From: Alphaproteobacteria bacterium | GTDB taxonomy: Bacteria; Pseudomonadota; Alphaproteobacteria; UBA6615 | Assembly (NCBI GenBank): GCA_011087645.1 | Contig: JAALLF010000004.1 | Location: 264,987 to 328,986, forward strand | Length of the DNA stretch: 64,000 nucleotides | Direction: 5' to 3' | Program-made: the position numbers and the translations under genes | Shown here: piece by piece, positions 14,990-23,567 of the stretch | Numbering within the stretch: the first letter of the stretch is position 1 | How the letters are laid out: each line of letters opens with the position of its first letter | The notes under the pieces: generated by a model | What the model was told of the DNA's origin: nothing | The model's database searches: none | What the model saw: the letters and a program-made list of their open reading frames with translations, nothing else

Positions 14990-17431
14990 ATGCTGTTGTT
15001 GCCAGCATTTACCGTGGCAGCGGCGCTCGGCGCCGGCATCGTAATTGCTATCCAGCAACGAAGGATCAATCGCCTGCGCGCCAATGGCCGCGGCGGTATG
15101 CCGCCGATCGGTCAGGAAACCGCAACGCCGGCGCAATTAATTGAAGAGCATGAGAGCCGCTTTCGCGACCTCGCGAAAATCACCTCGCACTGGCTGTGGG
15201 AAACCGACGACCAACTTCGCGTAACCTGGGTGTGGGGGCGCGCCGGCTACGACTTCGATGGGCGCGGCGGAAGCGCGATTGGCAAAACCGCCTGGCAGCT
15301 GCTGGAGGGGGAGGATCACCCCGGTGAGCATTGGAGACCCGTTTTAGAGGCCTTTAAAAACCGGGAACCGTTCAACAATTTCGAATATTCGCGTGTCGAT
15401 CCGGGCGGCGAATTTCGAATTGCCAGTCTCAGCGCCGTCCCCTATTTCGACGAAACTGGCGACTTCGCCGGCTATCGCGGCATAACGGCGGCAAGATCGA
15501 AATTCGTTCGAATTTCCGAGCTTCTCAGCGCCGCCCTTGAGGCGGTGAACACCGCTTTCGCCATCTTCGACACCGAGCGCCGCCTGGTGGCCTGGAGCGA
15601 CCGGGCGGATAAGGTCTTAAATTTCCCCGAAGGCTCGCTGCGTCGCGGAGACGAACACGGCAGCTTTATCCAACGCCTGCAGGCCCACTTCGCGGCGCCG
15701 CCGATAGCCGCCGATGGTTCGATCGACATCGGCGAGCAACCAACTTCACCTGAGGAATATGGCGAGCAACTGCTTAATAACGAAGAGGATCGAACCTGGC
15801 ATTTATCGATGCACGATGGCCGCTTCCTGGAGTATCGCCACTCCCCGCTCTCCGAAGGCGGATTTGCGCTCACGATTACCGATATTACCGATCAAAAAAT
15901 CACCGAAATTGCCGAAGCCCGGGCGCGCGATCGTCTGAGCGACGCTGTCGATAATATCCAAGAAGGCCTCGCCCTCTTCGATGAGGACGACCGGCTTTTA
16001 CTCGTCAACGCCGCTTTTATGGCGATGTTTCCCAAAGTCAGCGATGCATGGGTACCCGGAAATTCATTTGACGACTTGGCAAAAGCGTACTTTCACGCGG
16101 GCTACGCCGCTCTGGACGCGGGTGATGAAGACGAATGGCTCAAAGCTGTTAGGGCGCGTCGTGAAAATCTTCCATTACGGCATGAGCTCGCCACGCGTGA
16201 CGGGCGTTGGATTCTCATCGGCGAGAACCGGACCGCCGAAGGCGGTACCGTTAGAACGTGGACCGATGTCACCGAGCTAAAAACCGCCCAACAACAAGCC
16301 CAGGCGGCCCGCGCACGCCTCGTCGACGCCATCGAGAGCCTTGATGAAGGTTTCATCCAATATGACGGCAACGACCGGCTAGTGGAAATCAACCAACGCG
16401 TTCTCGACCTGGTCCCCGGGTTAGCCGACATTCTGGTGATTGGTCGAACGAGCGACGAGGTGTTCAGCAGTCTTTCAGATAGCGGTTTGATCCTGGCGGC
16501 CATCGGCCGAGAAGACCAATGGTATCGCGAACGCCGTGAAAGGCACGCCGCTCCCAATCAAGCCTTCGATATATTATTTTCAAACGGCACCATTCTGAGA
16601 GCACAGGAACGTCCGACATCGGAGGGCGGTACGGTCACAACGGCGCTCGACGTCACCAACGAAAGACGCGCCGAAGAATTGGCCCGGCAGCGACTGGCCG
16701 AAATGGCTCATGTGCAGCGTCAATCCGCCATTAGCCAGCTGTCCTCGGCGATCGCGCATGAGCTCAACCAGCCGTTGACCGCCGCGATGAACTTCGTCGA
16801 GGCCAGCCGCGGCAATTTAAGGCATATGCGGCACGACCCCGAGAAAGAAGCCGCTGTCGAAGGATATCTCGGCAATGCCGGCGAGCAGATCGAACGCGCC
16901 GCAGCGATCATTCGAAATCTGCGCAAGTTACTCGAGTCGGGCGACGGCGAGTTCGAATTGCACGACGCCAATGCCTTGATAAAAGAGGTTTGCACGCTGG
17001 CGCTCATTGGCGCGAAAAGTAGCGACGTTCGGGTTCAATTCTCCCTCGACTCCGAATTGCCGGCGGTGTTGGTTGACAAAGTTCAGTTCCAACAAGTCCT
17101 CATAAATTTGATCAGAAATGCGTTGGATGCGATGGAGAATAAGGCGCAAGCTAGTCTGCGGATCGAAACCGAGTTTTGGGGCGAAACGGTTCGCATCTGC
17201 GTCACGGATAACGGCGTAGGAATTCCGGAGGCTATGAAGAAGGATTTGTTTCAGCCCTTTCAAAGTTCCAAGGTGGATAGCCCGGGGCTCGGTTTATGGA
17301 TTTGCAAGACCATCGTTGAAGCCCATGGCGGACGAATAGAAGCGGAGTCGATAGCTGGCGAAGGCAGCACGATGTCCATCACAATCCCGATCGCGAGCGA
17401 ACTGGAGCGAATGGAGGAAAAACGTGTCTGA
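14990..17431 (+). CDS. Multi-PAS sensor histidine kinase (FixL-like)
   Basis: About 813 residues. An N-terminal membrane helix (LLPAFTVAAALGAGIVIAI) is followed by four PAS-type modules at roughly 45-165, 175-305, 310-430 and 435-560. A HisKA domain with H-box AIAHELNQPLTAA comes next, then a HATPase_c domain with N-box INLIRNALDAM, G1 DNGVGIP and G2 GLGLWICK. The HELNQPL type of H-box is that of FixL/DctB-like kinases. No heme-ligand pattern was evident in the PAS modules. The partner FixJ-like regulator overlaps its stop by eight bases. The start is ATG 14990 or GTG 14975, and neither has a strong ribosome-binding site. Confidence 0.9.
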   Translation: MLLLPAFTVAAALGAGIVIAIQQRRINRLRANGRGGMPPIGQETATPAQLIEEHESRFRDLAKITSHWLWETDDQLRVTWVWGRAGYDFDGRGGSAIGKTAWQLLEGEDHPGEHWRPVLEAFKNREPFNNFEYSRVDPGGEFRIASLSAVPYFDETGDFAGYRGITAARSKFVRISELLSAALEAVNTAFAIFDTERRLVAWSDRADKVLNFPEGSLRRGDEHGSFIQRLQAHFAAPPIAADGSIDIGEQPTSPEEYGEQLLNNEEDRTWHLSMHDGRFLEYRHSPLSEGGFALTITDITDQKITEIAEARARDRLSDAVDNIQEGLALFDEDDRLLLVNAAFMAMFPKVSDAWVPGNSFDDLAKAYFHAGYAALDAGDEDEWLKAVRARRENLPLRHELATRDGRWILIGENRTAEGGTVRTWTDVTELKTAQQQAQAARARLVDAIESLDEGFIQYDGNDRLVEINQRVLDLVPGLADILVIGRTSDEVFSSLSDSGLILAAIGREDQWYRERRERHAAPNQAFDILFSNGTILRAQERPTSEGGTVTTALDVTNERRAEELARQRLAEMAHVQRQSAISQLSSAIAHELNQPLTAAMNFVEASRGNLRHMRHDPEKEAAVEGYLGNAGEQIERAAAIIRNLRKLLESGDGEFELHDANALIKEVCTLALIGAKSSDVRVQFSLDSELPAVLVDKVQFQQVLINLIRNALDAMENKAQASLRIETEFWGETVRICVTDNGVGIPEAMKKDLFQPFQSSKVDSPGLGLWICKTIVEAHGGRIEAESIAGEGSTMSITIPIASELERMEEKRV

Positions 17432-18038
17432 CCCACGTATATATGTGGTTGATGACGACGACGCGATCCGCGCCGGTCTCAGAGCGCTGCTGGAAACCAA
17501 CGGTCACACGGTAGAGGACTTCGACTCCGCAGAAGCTTTTCTTGAGAACCATTCGCCTGACCGCAGCGGCTGTTTGCTTGTCGATATTAGAATGCCGGGC
17601 CTATCGGGCTTGGAACTTCAAGCGAAGCTGGCGGTGGAAAAGTCCCACCTCTCCGTCATTGTGGTGAGCGGTCACGGCGATATACCGGCTGCGATCAAGG
17701 CTATGGGGGCCGGCGCGGTCGACTTCATCGAAAAACCTTACGCCGCGGAAACGGTTCTGGCGGCTATCGAGCGCGGCTTGGATATTAACCAGAGGGTGGC
17801 GCAGGAAGCGGCGCAAGCCGAAGACATCAAGCTTCGCCTGGAACGCTTGACCAAACGCGAATATGAGGTGATGGAGCAGCTCGTCGCGGGTGTTTCCAAT
17901 AAGGTGGTCGCGCGCGCGTTGGATATCAGCCCCCGAACCGTGGAAATCCACCGCGCCCGTATATTTGACAAGATGCAGTGCCAGAATCTGGCAGAACTCA
18001 TTCGCGTGACCCTTACCGCCGGGATTCTGCCCCAGTAG
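17424..18038 (+). CDS. FixJ-family response regulator
   Basis: A 204-residue two-domain regulator. The receiver has acidic pocket residues VVDDDD (8-13), phospho-acceptor D54 in LLVDIRMPG and the lysine of FIEKPY. The C-terminal LuxR-type helix-turn-helix contains LTKREYEVMEQLVAGVSNKVVARAL and SPRTVEIHRARIFDKM. The GTG start, preceded by GGAGG, overlaps the kinase stop codon, so the two form a translationally coupled pair. Targets are unknown; the two receiver genes that follow on the same strand are candidates for the same signalling pathway. Confidence 0.93.
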   Translation: MSDPRIYVVDDDDAIRAGLRALLETNGHTVEDFDSAEAFLENHSPDRSGCLLVDIRMPGLSGLELQAKLAVEKSHLSVIVVSGHGDIPAAIKAMGAGAVDFIEKPYAAETVLAAIERGLDINQRVAQEAAQAEDIKLRLERLTKREYEVMEQLVAGVSNKVVARALDISPRTVEIHRARIFDKMQCQNLAELIRVTLTAGILPQ

Positions 18039-18124
18039 CCACGGATATTTCCCGCCATTTACTTGGCTAAACGTAGGTAGTTTCCCTGATAATTCGCAAT
18101 TTCCAATCAGCTTATAAACGTTAG

Positions 18125-18535
18125 ATGTGCGTCGAATTCCCAAATCGAGATGCGGTTATCTGCGTCATTGACGACGATCTCTGGGTTACCAAGTCCCTGG
18201 TGGCGCTACTGCAGAGCGAAGAATTCGAAACCGAAACCTTCTCTTCCGGCAGCGCCTTTCTGAACTGGATCGAGGCGAACGGCCAGTCCGAAAGACAATT
18301 GTGCGTGCTCTTGGACCTTCATATGCCCGATCTAGACGGCATCGCCGTTCTAACCCGGTTGGCGGCAAGAATTGCTGACTTTCCCGTCATTATCATGACC
18401 GGCCGCGGTATCCCGGATGGCCGCCAAAAGGTGATGAACCTTGGCGCAAGGGACTATCTGGAAAAACCCATCGCGAAAAATCAGCTCCTGTCGGCGTTGC
18501 GAGACGCCCTGCGCGACGCGCCACAGGCCGTCTAA
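18125..18535 (+). CDS. Stand-alone response-regulator receiver protein
   Basis: A 136-residue single receiver domain. The acidic pocket is in VICVIDDD (11-18), the phospho-acceptor is D64 in VLLDLHMPDLDG, the threonine is in IIMTGRG and the conserved lysine is in YLEKPI, so it is complete and probably phosphorylated. There is no output domain, so it may act as a phospho-relay intermediate or bind a partner protein. It lies 86 bases after the FixJ-like gene, on the same strand. Confidence 0.88.
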   Translation: MCVEFPNRDAVICVIDDDLWVTKSLVALLQSEEFETETFSSGSAFLNWIEANGQSERQLCVLLDLHMPDLDGIAVLTRLAARIADFPVIIMTGRGIPDGRQKVMNLGARDYLEKPIAKNQLLSALRDALRDAPQAV

Positions 18536-18640
18536 TTCGTCGGCAACGCCATCTGGGTAAGTACTTTTACTTAGTATTTCCCCGAATTACGCCAAACCAG
18601 CCAATACGTATCTTCCTCTTTAGTTTTATTGGAGGAATGT

Positions 18641-19012
18641 ATGCACACAATATTATTGGTTGAGCCGAATGCAGACAGCCGCAATCAAATAAAATCTTGG
18701 CTCGTTACTGAAGGATATATTGTTCACGACACCGGCCAGGGCAGCAAAGCGTTGGAGATCGCCAACAACATCCCCATCGACCTCATCATTACAGCGATAT
18801 TTCTTGAAGACTTGGACGGGCTGCTGCTGATCCCGGCGATCCAGAAGGACCATCGGGGAATGCCCATTATCGCGATATCCGAACGCAAAAGTGTGGGGCG
18901 GATCGACCTGCTTTATATGGCGCGGACCCCGGGCGCGAAAAAAACCCTCTCCCATTACAACAAATCCACCCTCGTCCGGCGGGTGGCATCACTGCTGCGC
19001 GACGCGGCATAG
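18641..19012 (+). CDS. Degenerate receiver-domain protein
   Basis: A 123-residue protein with the receiver fold pattern (HTILLVEPNADSRNQI; a central strand IDLIITAIFLEDLDG) but without the phosphorylation site. The acceptor aspartate position is A52, one acidic-pocket residue is replaced (VEPN instead of the usual acidic pair), and the KP motif is missing. The ATG at 18641 follows GGAGGAATGT. It probably works as a phosphorylation-independent protein-interaction module. It follows two active regulator genes and their kinase, so it may tune that pathway (inference). Confidence 0.82.
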   Translation: MHTILLVEPNADSRNQIKSWLVTEGYIVHDTGQGSKALEIANNIPIDLIITAIFLEDLDGLLLIPAIQKDHRGMPIIAISERKSVGRIDLLYMARTPGAKKTLSHYNKSTLVRRVASLLRDAA

Positions 19013-19100
19013 ACGCGTCCTGGTCAGGGTGGAAGGGTCGACTTGATAAAGTCATTCAAATAGCGCCGAACCGAAACACGACACGATCGATCCCCGGCAG

Positions 19101-19394
19101 ATGACCTCACCACTTCTCGGCGAACGGGCGTATCGTCGTCTCGAAGGCCCCAGCCGAGCGGTCTTGATGGGCCATATGGAATACTTCATCGGCCATCGCG
19201 CGGGGATCGTCCTCGGCTGGTGGTCGCTGGCCGCCGACGATCTCGCGGCGGGCCGGCTCGTGACGCCGCTCGCGTTACGACAGCCGCTTGGATCCGCGTT
19301 TTACCTCGTATTTCCCGAAGCAGACGTAAATAGGCCAAAGGTTAAGGCGTTTCGCGAGTGGATCGCCGGTGAGGCCGAGCCGCTAGCACCATGA
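19101..19394 (+). pseudogene. C-terminal fragment of a LysR-type regulator
   Basis: The 97-codon frame encodes the last third of a LysR substrate-binding domain: GIVLGWWSLAADDLAAGRLVTP, then GSAFYLVFPEA and VKAFREWIAGEA, the usual end of GcvA-like regulators. The DNA-binding helix-turn-helix and the first part of the effector domain are missing, and an in-frame stop lies 36 bases upstream of the ATG. It is most likely a gene remnant. If translated, the product could not bind DNA. Confidence 0.7.
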
Positions 19395-19466
19395 TCGTGC
19401 GCGGACGAGATGGTATGTCGCGGGTAAGGCGACGCAGAGATGGCAATTCGATCGCCGCAGGCGAAA

Positions 19467-21239
19467 CTATGCCGAATAATCATAACCCAGCGCTATCGCT
19501 GTCGGCTGTAGCATCTCGAGAACCGCGCGATCGATGAACGGCAAGTAGTTGCGATAGCGAAAGACTGAGGAATCGTACAATGGCCGAGCGACCTGGGCGT
19601 AGCTCGCGGTACGCACACCGCCGACATTCTGATTGAAATTGAGGCAGGCCTCGTCCCATCCAACGCCAATATGGTCGAGCATCGCGCCCACGACCGCGTT
19701 GGGATCTTCAACAAGACTTTCGTAACGCACCTGGCGTATACCGTCTGCCGATTCTAGCGTCATCGCCGTCAAGTGATCGTGCATCCGGACAAACAGCGCC
19801 GCTGCGGTGTCGAGCGAAAACGACCAGGGCAGAGGATCGGCGAAGTTTACGAAGAAGCTCGACAACACAACGTCGAGGGGGTGGCGGACCGCATGGATGA
19901 TCGGCGCTTCAGGAAAGATCAGCCGGATAAGTCCGATATGCTCAGCGTTGAACGGTGCTTTGTCGACAATGAAACGGGCCGAGTCGCGATCGTCCAGATG
20001 GTCGAGAACACCGGAGAGATAGCGCCGGCGGTGCACTTCTAGAACCTCCCGCGCCTGCCCGGTCTCCAACGAGAATAGACCTCGCGGGAAACCGCCGTCC
20101 AAGTCGTCATTGAGTTTATCGGCGCTATCGGCGATGAGCGGGAGTTCGCCCATCGGCGCAATTTCCGGATGCGCGCCAAGAATACGCTCGATCAGCGTCG
20201 TTCCCGAGCGCATGAAGCCTAGCACGAAGATAGGGGCCGGGCTGTCGCCGCGATTGGCGTCGCGAAGCGCGAGCCGTTCCCGGCGCTCCCTGCTCAGCCC
20301 GTCCTCCACGGCCGACATGCGCGCCGCGCGCGCCGCCAAGTCCTGTGCCGGCATACCCTTTTGCAGACGAGACAGTATCTCGCCTGACTGCCGGTACGCC
20401 GCGAAAGCCTCCTCGTAGCGTCCGAGCCGGTCGAGGACCCGGCCACGTTCGGCCTGGCGGGTCACATGCTGTGCGTCCGACATGCGCGCAATGTCGACGC
20501 CATCGAGCCGATCCAACGCCTCGGCGTCGGCGCCGCGGCGATGCGCCAGCTTGGCCAATATCACCGCGGCCGATGGGTTGCCGGGATCCAAAGCCCGCGC
20601 CGCCTCGGCGTGGCGTTGCGCGGCCGGCAAATCGTTTTCCAATTCATGCAAGGTCGCCAGCATGACATGGATATCCGGCTGGCCGGGCACCAGAGCAACC
20701 GCTTCGTCCAGCGTGGCAATCGCCTCGGCGGCGCGGTCGAGGCGAAACAAAGCATGGGCGAGATTACGCCGTCCCACGCTATCGCTGGGATCGATGCGGA
20801 TCGTCGCCGCGAACCATTGTTCGGCCTCATCGAGACGTTCCGCCTCCAGGCACAAGCTGCCAAGTTCACGGGTCGCCGCGGTCAAATCCGGTTGCGCCTC
20901 TAGCGCCTTCAGGTATTGCGTCTCGGCGCCCTGCCTCTCACCGAGCAGAATGAGCGTGCGGGCATACTCCACATACGCCACGGCGTCGGTGAAGCCCTTA
21001 GCGGTCGCCGTCTCAAGGCAGGCGCGCGCTTCGTCAAAATTCCTCATCGCGCGCAGGGCCAGGCCCCGAAGATACCACGCATGCGCATTATCAGGCTCGT
21101 GGTCAACGACGCTTCGAGACAGCGCCTCCGACTTAGCGGGTTCGCCCTGCCGCAACATCCCGGCAGCACGCGACAAGGTGTCGGCCGCGCTTGGAGCCTG
21201 GTCCGTGTGCCGAGGCTGGGGTTTGGTTAATGCACCCAT
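19467..21239 (-). CDS. TPR-repeat sulfotransferase-family protein
   Basis: A 590-residue protein. The N-terminal half (about 15-310) is a series of TPR helices (for example NAHAWYLRGLALRAMRNFDEA and ERLDEAEQWFAATIRIDPSD). The C-terminal half is a sulfotransferase domain with the PAPS 5'-phosphosulfate loop VLGFMRSGTTLIERIL and the 3'-phosphate region IIHAVRHPLDVVLSSFF. Such proteins are common in Alphaproteobacteria; the acceptor is unknown. It stands alone, with the LysR remnant on the opposite strand on one side and tRNA-Ser on the other. Confidence 0.9.
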   Translation of the reverse strand: MGALTKPQPRHTDQAPSAADTLSRAAGMLRQGEPAKSEALSRSVVDHEPDNAHAWYLRGLALRAMRNFDEARACLETATAKGFTDAVAYVEYARTLILLGERQGAETQYLKALEAQPDLTAATRELGSLCLEAERLDEAEQWFAATIRIDPSDSVGRRNLAHALFRLDRAAEAIATLDEAVALVPGQPDIHVMLATLHELENDLPAAQRHAEAARALDPGNPSAAVILAKLAHRRGADAEALDRLDGVDIARMSDAQHVTRQAERGRVLDRLGRYEEAFAAYRQSGEILSRLQKGMPAQDLAARAARMSAVEDGLSRERRERLALRDANRGDSPAPIFVLGFMRSGTTLIERILGAHPEIAPMGELPLIADSADKLNDDLDGGFPRGLFSLETGQAREVLEVHRRRYLSGVLDHLDDRDSARFIVDKAPFNAEHIGLIRLIFPEAPIIHAVRHPLDVVLSSFFVNFADPLPWSFSLDTAAALFVRMHDHLTAMTLESADGIRQVRYESLVEDPNAVVGAMLDHIGVGWDEACLNFNQNVGGVRTASYAQVARPLYDSSVFRYRNYLPFIDRAVLEMLQPTAIALGYDYSA

Positions 21240-21345
21240 GCCGCCAAGCTAGTGCGGCAGCGTTACCAGTTCGTAAACGGCCGACCCGTCAGGCGTCACC
21301 GACGTCTTGGGGATATCGCCGCGCGCAATGTTTCTCGGAAAATTC

Positions 21346-21437
21346 TGGCGGAGGGAGAGGGATTCGAACCCTCGATACGGGGTTACCCGTATAACGATTT
21401 AGCAAACCGTCGCCTTCAGCCACTCGGCCACCCCTCC
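21346..21437 (-). tRNA. tRNA-Ser (anticodon GCT)
   Basis: The reverse complement folds as a class II tRNA. The acceptor stem is GGAGGGG with TCCCTCC, the D-arm is GGCCGAGTGGCTGAAGGC, the anticodon loop is TTTGCTAAA with anticodon GCT reading AGC/AGT, the long variable arm is TACGGGTAACCCCGTA, the T-arm contains GGTTCGAATCC, and the 3' CCA is encoded (21346-21348). The long variable arm and the G discriminator agree with serine. No integrase or duplicated 3' end is seen next to it. Confidence 0.96.
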
Positions 21438-21524
21438 GCACGAGAGTGGGTCGTCACGACGTATGCAGGATCGGTTGTTACTGGGGCAGACGGTGGCTGT
21501 CAATGCAGCGCGTGGACCTTGCCG

Positions 21525-21908
21525 CTAGAAACTGCTCCAGGCCTGATAGGCCTCTTTCATGCGCGCCAATATCTGGGCGACGGCGGCGCTGTCGAGCGAC
21601 TCGTCCTCGCACGCCACGCGGTAATCGTTGCGGGCTTCGACGAACACCACCCATAGATCGGCGTGGCTCAGCGCGACCGGGTTGGCCTTGCGTTGGCTGT
21701 GAGCGATGACGCGGTCGCGTTCCAGTTTGGCGAGGATTTCGCGCAGATTGCGGGCGACATCGATTTCACCGACGGCGTAGGCGTGATTGAAGGCGGCGAG
21801 GACTTTATCGCTCAACCGGCGACTATGCGTCGGCACCCCGGTTTCGGACGCGATGTCCTCCACGCCTTTGGTGGGCCGGTCGATAATGGCTTCGGTGGAA
21901 TCTGGCAT
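21525..21908 (-). CDS. Hypothetical helical protein
   Basis: A 127-residue protein of no recognised family, rich in charged helices (LSDKVLAAFNHAYAVGEIDVARNLREILAKLERDR, with AAVAQILARMKEAYQAW at the end). There is no signal peptide or membrane segment. The ATG at 21908 was chosen; a TTG lies one codon upstream. It lies downstream of the tRNA-Ser gene relative to its own direction of transcription, with no obvious partner. Confidence 0.6.
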   Translation of the reverse strand: MPDSTEAIIDRPTKGVEDIASETGVPTHSRRLSDKVLAAFNHAYAVGEIDVARNLREILAKLERDRVIAHSQRKANPVALSHADLWVVFVEARNDYRVACEDESLDSAAVAQILARMKEAYQAWSSF

Positions 21909-22193
21909 CAATTGGTCCCCATTCGGTTCGCCTCTAACGAACCCGTCGCTTCATCTAGTCCCAAAATAGGCGAAACGTGTTTTACGTTTCCTTAACAGCG
22001 CAACCCAATCGAGGGGACACGCGGCTCACTTCAACCCCGACAATTTTAACTAAATGTAAATCAACACCCCGATATCGTCGCGTCATCAAGTCCGATGTGA
22101 CGGGCTGTTCTTTTTGGGGAGTGAGATGATGGCGAGTTTGTCGAAATTAAATTAAGCTGCATTCAAGTTTTCGATCGCGACGATGCGCGCGAG

Positions 22194-22322
22194 ATGGCCG
22201 CGCTGGAAGCCGCCCGCCGTGAACTCTCCGCCCTGCTGCCAGGCCAAAAGGCGCAGACCGTTGTCCCCTTCCCCGACGCCGAGGACGACGCCGAAGACGC
22301 GAAGGTACGCGCGACCGCCTAA
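22194..22322 (+). CDS. Possible small acidic protein (42 residues)
   Basis: The frame encodes MAALEAARRELSALLPGQ followed by an acidic tail (DAEDDAEDAKV). The same frame is open further upstream to 22125 and encodes DDGEFVEIKLSCIQVFDRDD, which reads like protein rather than noise, but it has no ATG, GTG or TTG start there and no ribosome-binding site for the ATG at 22194. It may be the tail of a gene broken by a frameshift, or a short real gene. The neighbouring trans-sulfuration gene is convergent. Confidence 0.3.
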   Translation: MAALEAARRELSALLPGQKAQTVVPFPDAEDDAEDAKVRATA

Positions 22323-22333
22323 CCGCCGTCCCC

Positions 22334-23485
22334 TCAGGCGCCCAGCGCCTGATCCAAATCAGCAATCAAATCGTCGGTATCCTCGATGCCGACGGAAAGC
22401 CGCAATAAATCCACCGGAACCGGGCTTGTCGCCCCTTCCGTCGTCGCCCGGTGCTCGATCAGGCTTTCGACCCCGCCGAGCGACGTGGCCGGTACGAAGA
22501 GCTTGACCGCTTTCGCCACCCGAAGCGCGGCCTCCGCACCACCCGCGACGCGTATCGACAGTAACCCGCCGAATCCGCCGGTCATCTGCGACTTGGCGAC
22601 ACCGTGTCCCGGATGCGCGGGCAGGCCTGGATACAAAACGTCAACCAGCCGTGGATCACCGTCGAAATGACGGGCAATGGCCAAAGCGCTGTCACACGAG
22701 CGCGCCACGCGCAAATACAGCGTGCGCATGCCGCGCAGCAGTAACCAGGCCTCGAACGGTCCCAGCATGCCGCCATTCCGGTGACGCAGGCAATGAATGC
22801 GCCGCCACCAGTCGTCATCGCGCGCGGTCACCAGCACACCCGCCAAAACATCGCTGTGTCCGTTGAGGAACTTAGTCGCCGAATGCATCACCAAATCGGC
22901 GCCCAGCGCCAAGGGACGCGTTAACACGGGCGTGGCGACGGTGGAATCGACCGCCAGTTTCGCGCCAGCCGCGTGGGCGATATCGGCGGCGGCGGCAATA
23001 TCGGTGATAACCCAGGTCGGGTTACACGGGGTTTCGATCCACACGAGCTTGGTCTTGCCCGGCCGGATCACCGCGGCGATCGCGTCGATATCGCCGGTCG
23101 GTACGAAATCGACCTCGAGCCCCCAATGGACGCCGACCTCGAGCAACCATTCACGCAAGCCGTGATACATCACCGTCGGCGCAACGATATGGTCGCCTGG
23201 CGCCAAAGCGAGCAACGCCGTCGTCGCCGCCGCCATGCCAGACGCGAAAAGCCGCGCCTCGTGCCCCTCTTCCAAGGCGGCGAGCAACGCCTCGCACTGT
23301 TCGTAGGTCGGGTTTTCGTCGCGGGTATAACCGTGGCCACCGACTTTTTCGTAATTTTCGTCGCGGGCATAGGTGGTCGACGGTTGGATCGCGGGAATGA
23401 CCCCATTGCTGGCCGGATCGAGCCAGCCCATCGCCTGCGCCGCCAATGTCGACGGTTTGCGGTCGGTATCGTGTTTGCGCGCCAT
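22334..23485 (-). CDS. Cystathionine gamma-synthase / trans-sulfuration family PLP enzyme
   Basis: A 383-residue PLP-dependent enzyme of the Cys/Met metabolism family. The phosphate loop is ASGMAAATTALLAL (81-94), the PLP ring aspartate is in KLAVDSTVATP, the Schiff-base lysine is K205 in HSATKFLNGHSD, and the C-terminal signature is LRLSVGIEDTDDLIADLDQAL. Members are cystathionine gamma-synthases, beta- and gamma-lyases or O-acylhomoserine sulfhydrylases; sequence alone does not decide which. The PLP-binding tyrosine region (YTRDENPTYEQCE) is present. It is divergent from the DUF1330 gene, with 82 bases between the starts. Confidence 0.9.
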   Translation of the reverse strand: MARKHDTDRKPSTLAAQAMGWLDPASNGVIPAIQPSTTYARDENYEKVGGHGYTRDENPTYEQCEALLAALEEGHEARLFASGMAAATTALLALAPGDHIVAPTVMYHGLREWLLEVGVHWGLEVDFVPTGDIDAIAAVIRPGKTKLVWIETPCNPTWVITDIAAAADIAHAAGAKLAVDSTVATPVLTRPLALGADLVMHSATKFLNGHSDVLAGVLVTARDDDWWRRIHCLRHRNGGMLGPFEAWLLLRGMRTLYLRVARSCDSALAIARHFDGDPRLVDVLYPGLPAHPGHGVAKSQMTGGFGGLLSIRVAGGAEAALRVAKAVKLFVPATSLGGVESLIEHRATTEGATSPVPVDLLRLSVGIEDTDDLIADLDQALGA

Positions 23486-23567
23486 GGGCTGGGGGTTTTA
23501 AGCTAATGCGCGGCGCGATACAAATCTCATGCACCGCTATTTGCCACTAAACCGCCCGGAGAGACCG

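Noticed and set aside
20482..21252. 256-residue plus-strand frame opposite the TPR-sulfotransferase
   Set aside because: It is the antisense shadow of a clear gene and shows the Ala/Arg/Ser-rich composition typical of such frames.
21346..21437. tRNA-Ser as an integration site for an island
   Set aside because: No duplicated tRNA 3' end, integrase or foreign gene block was found on either side.
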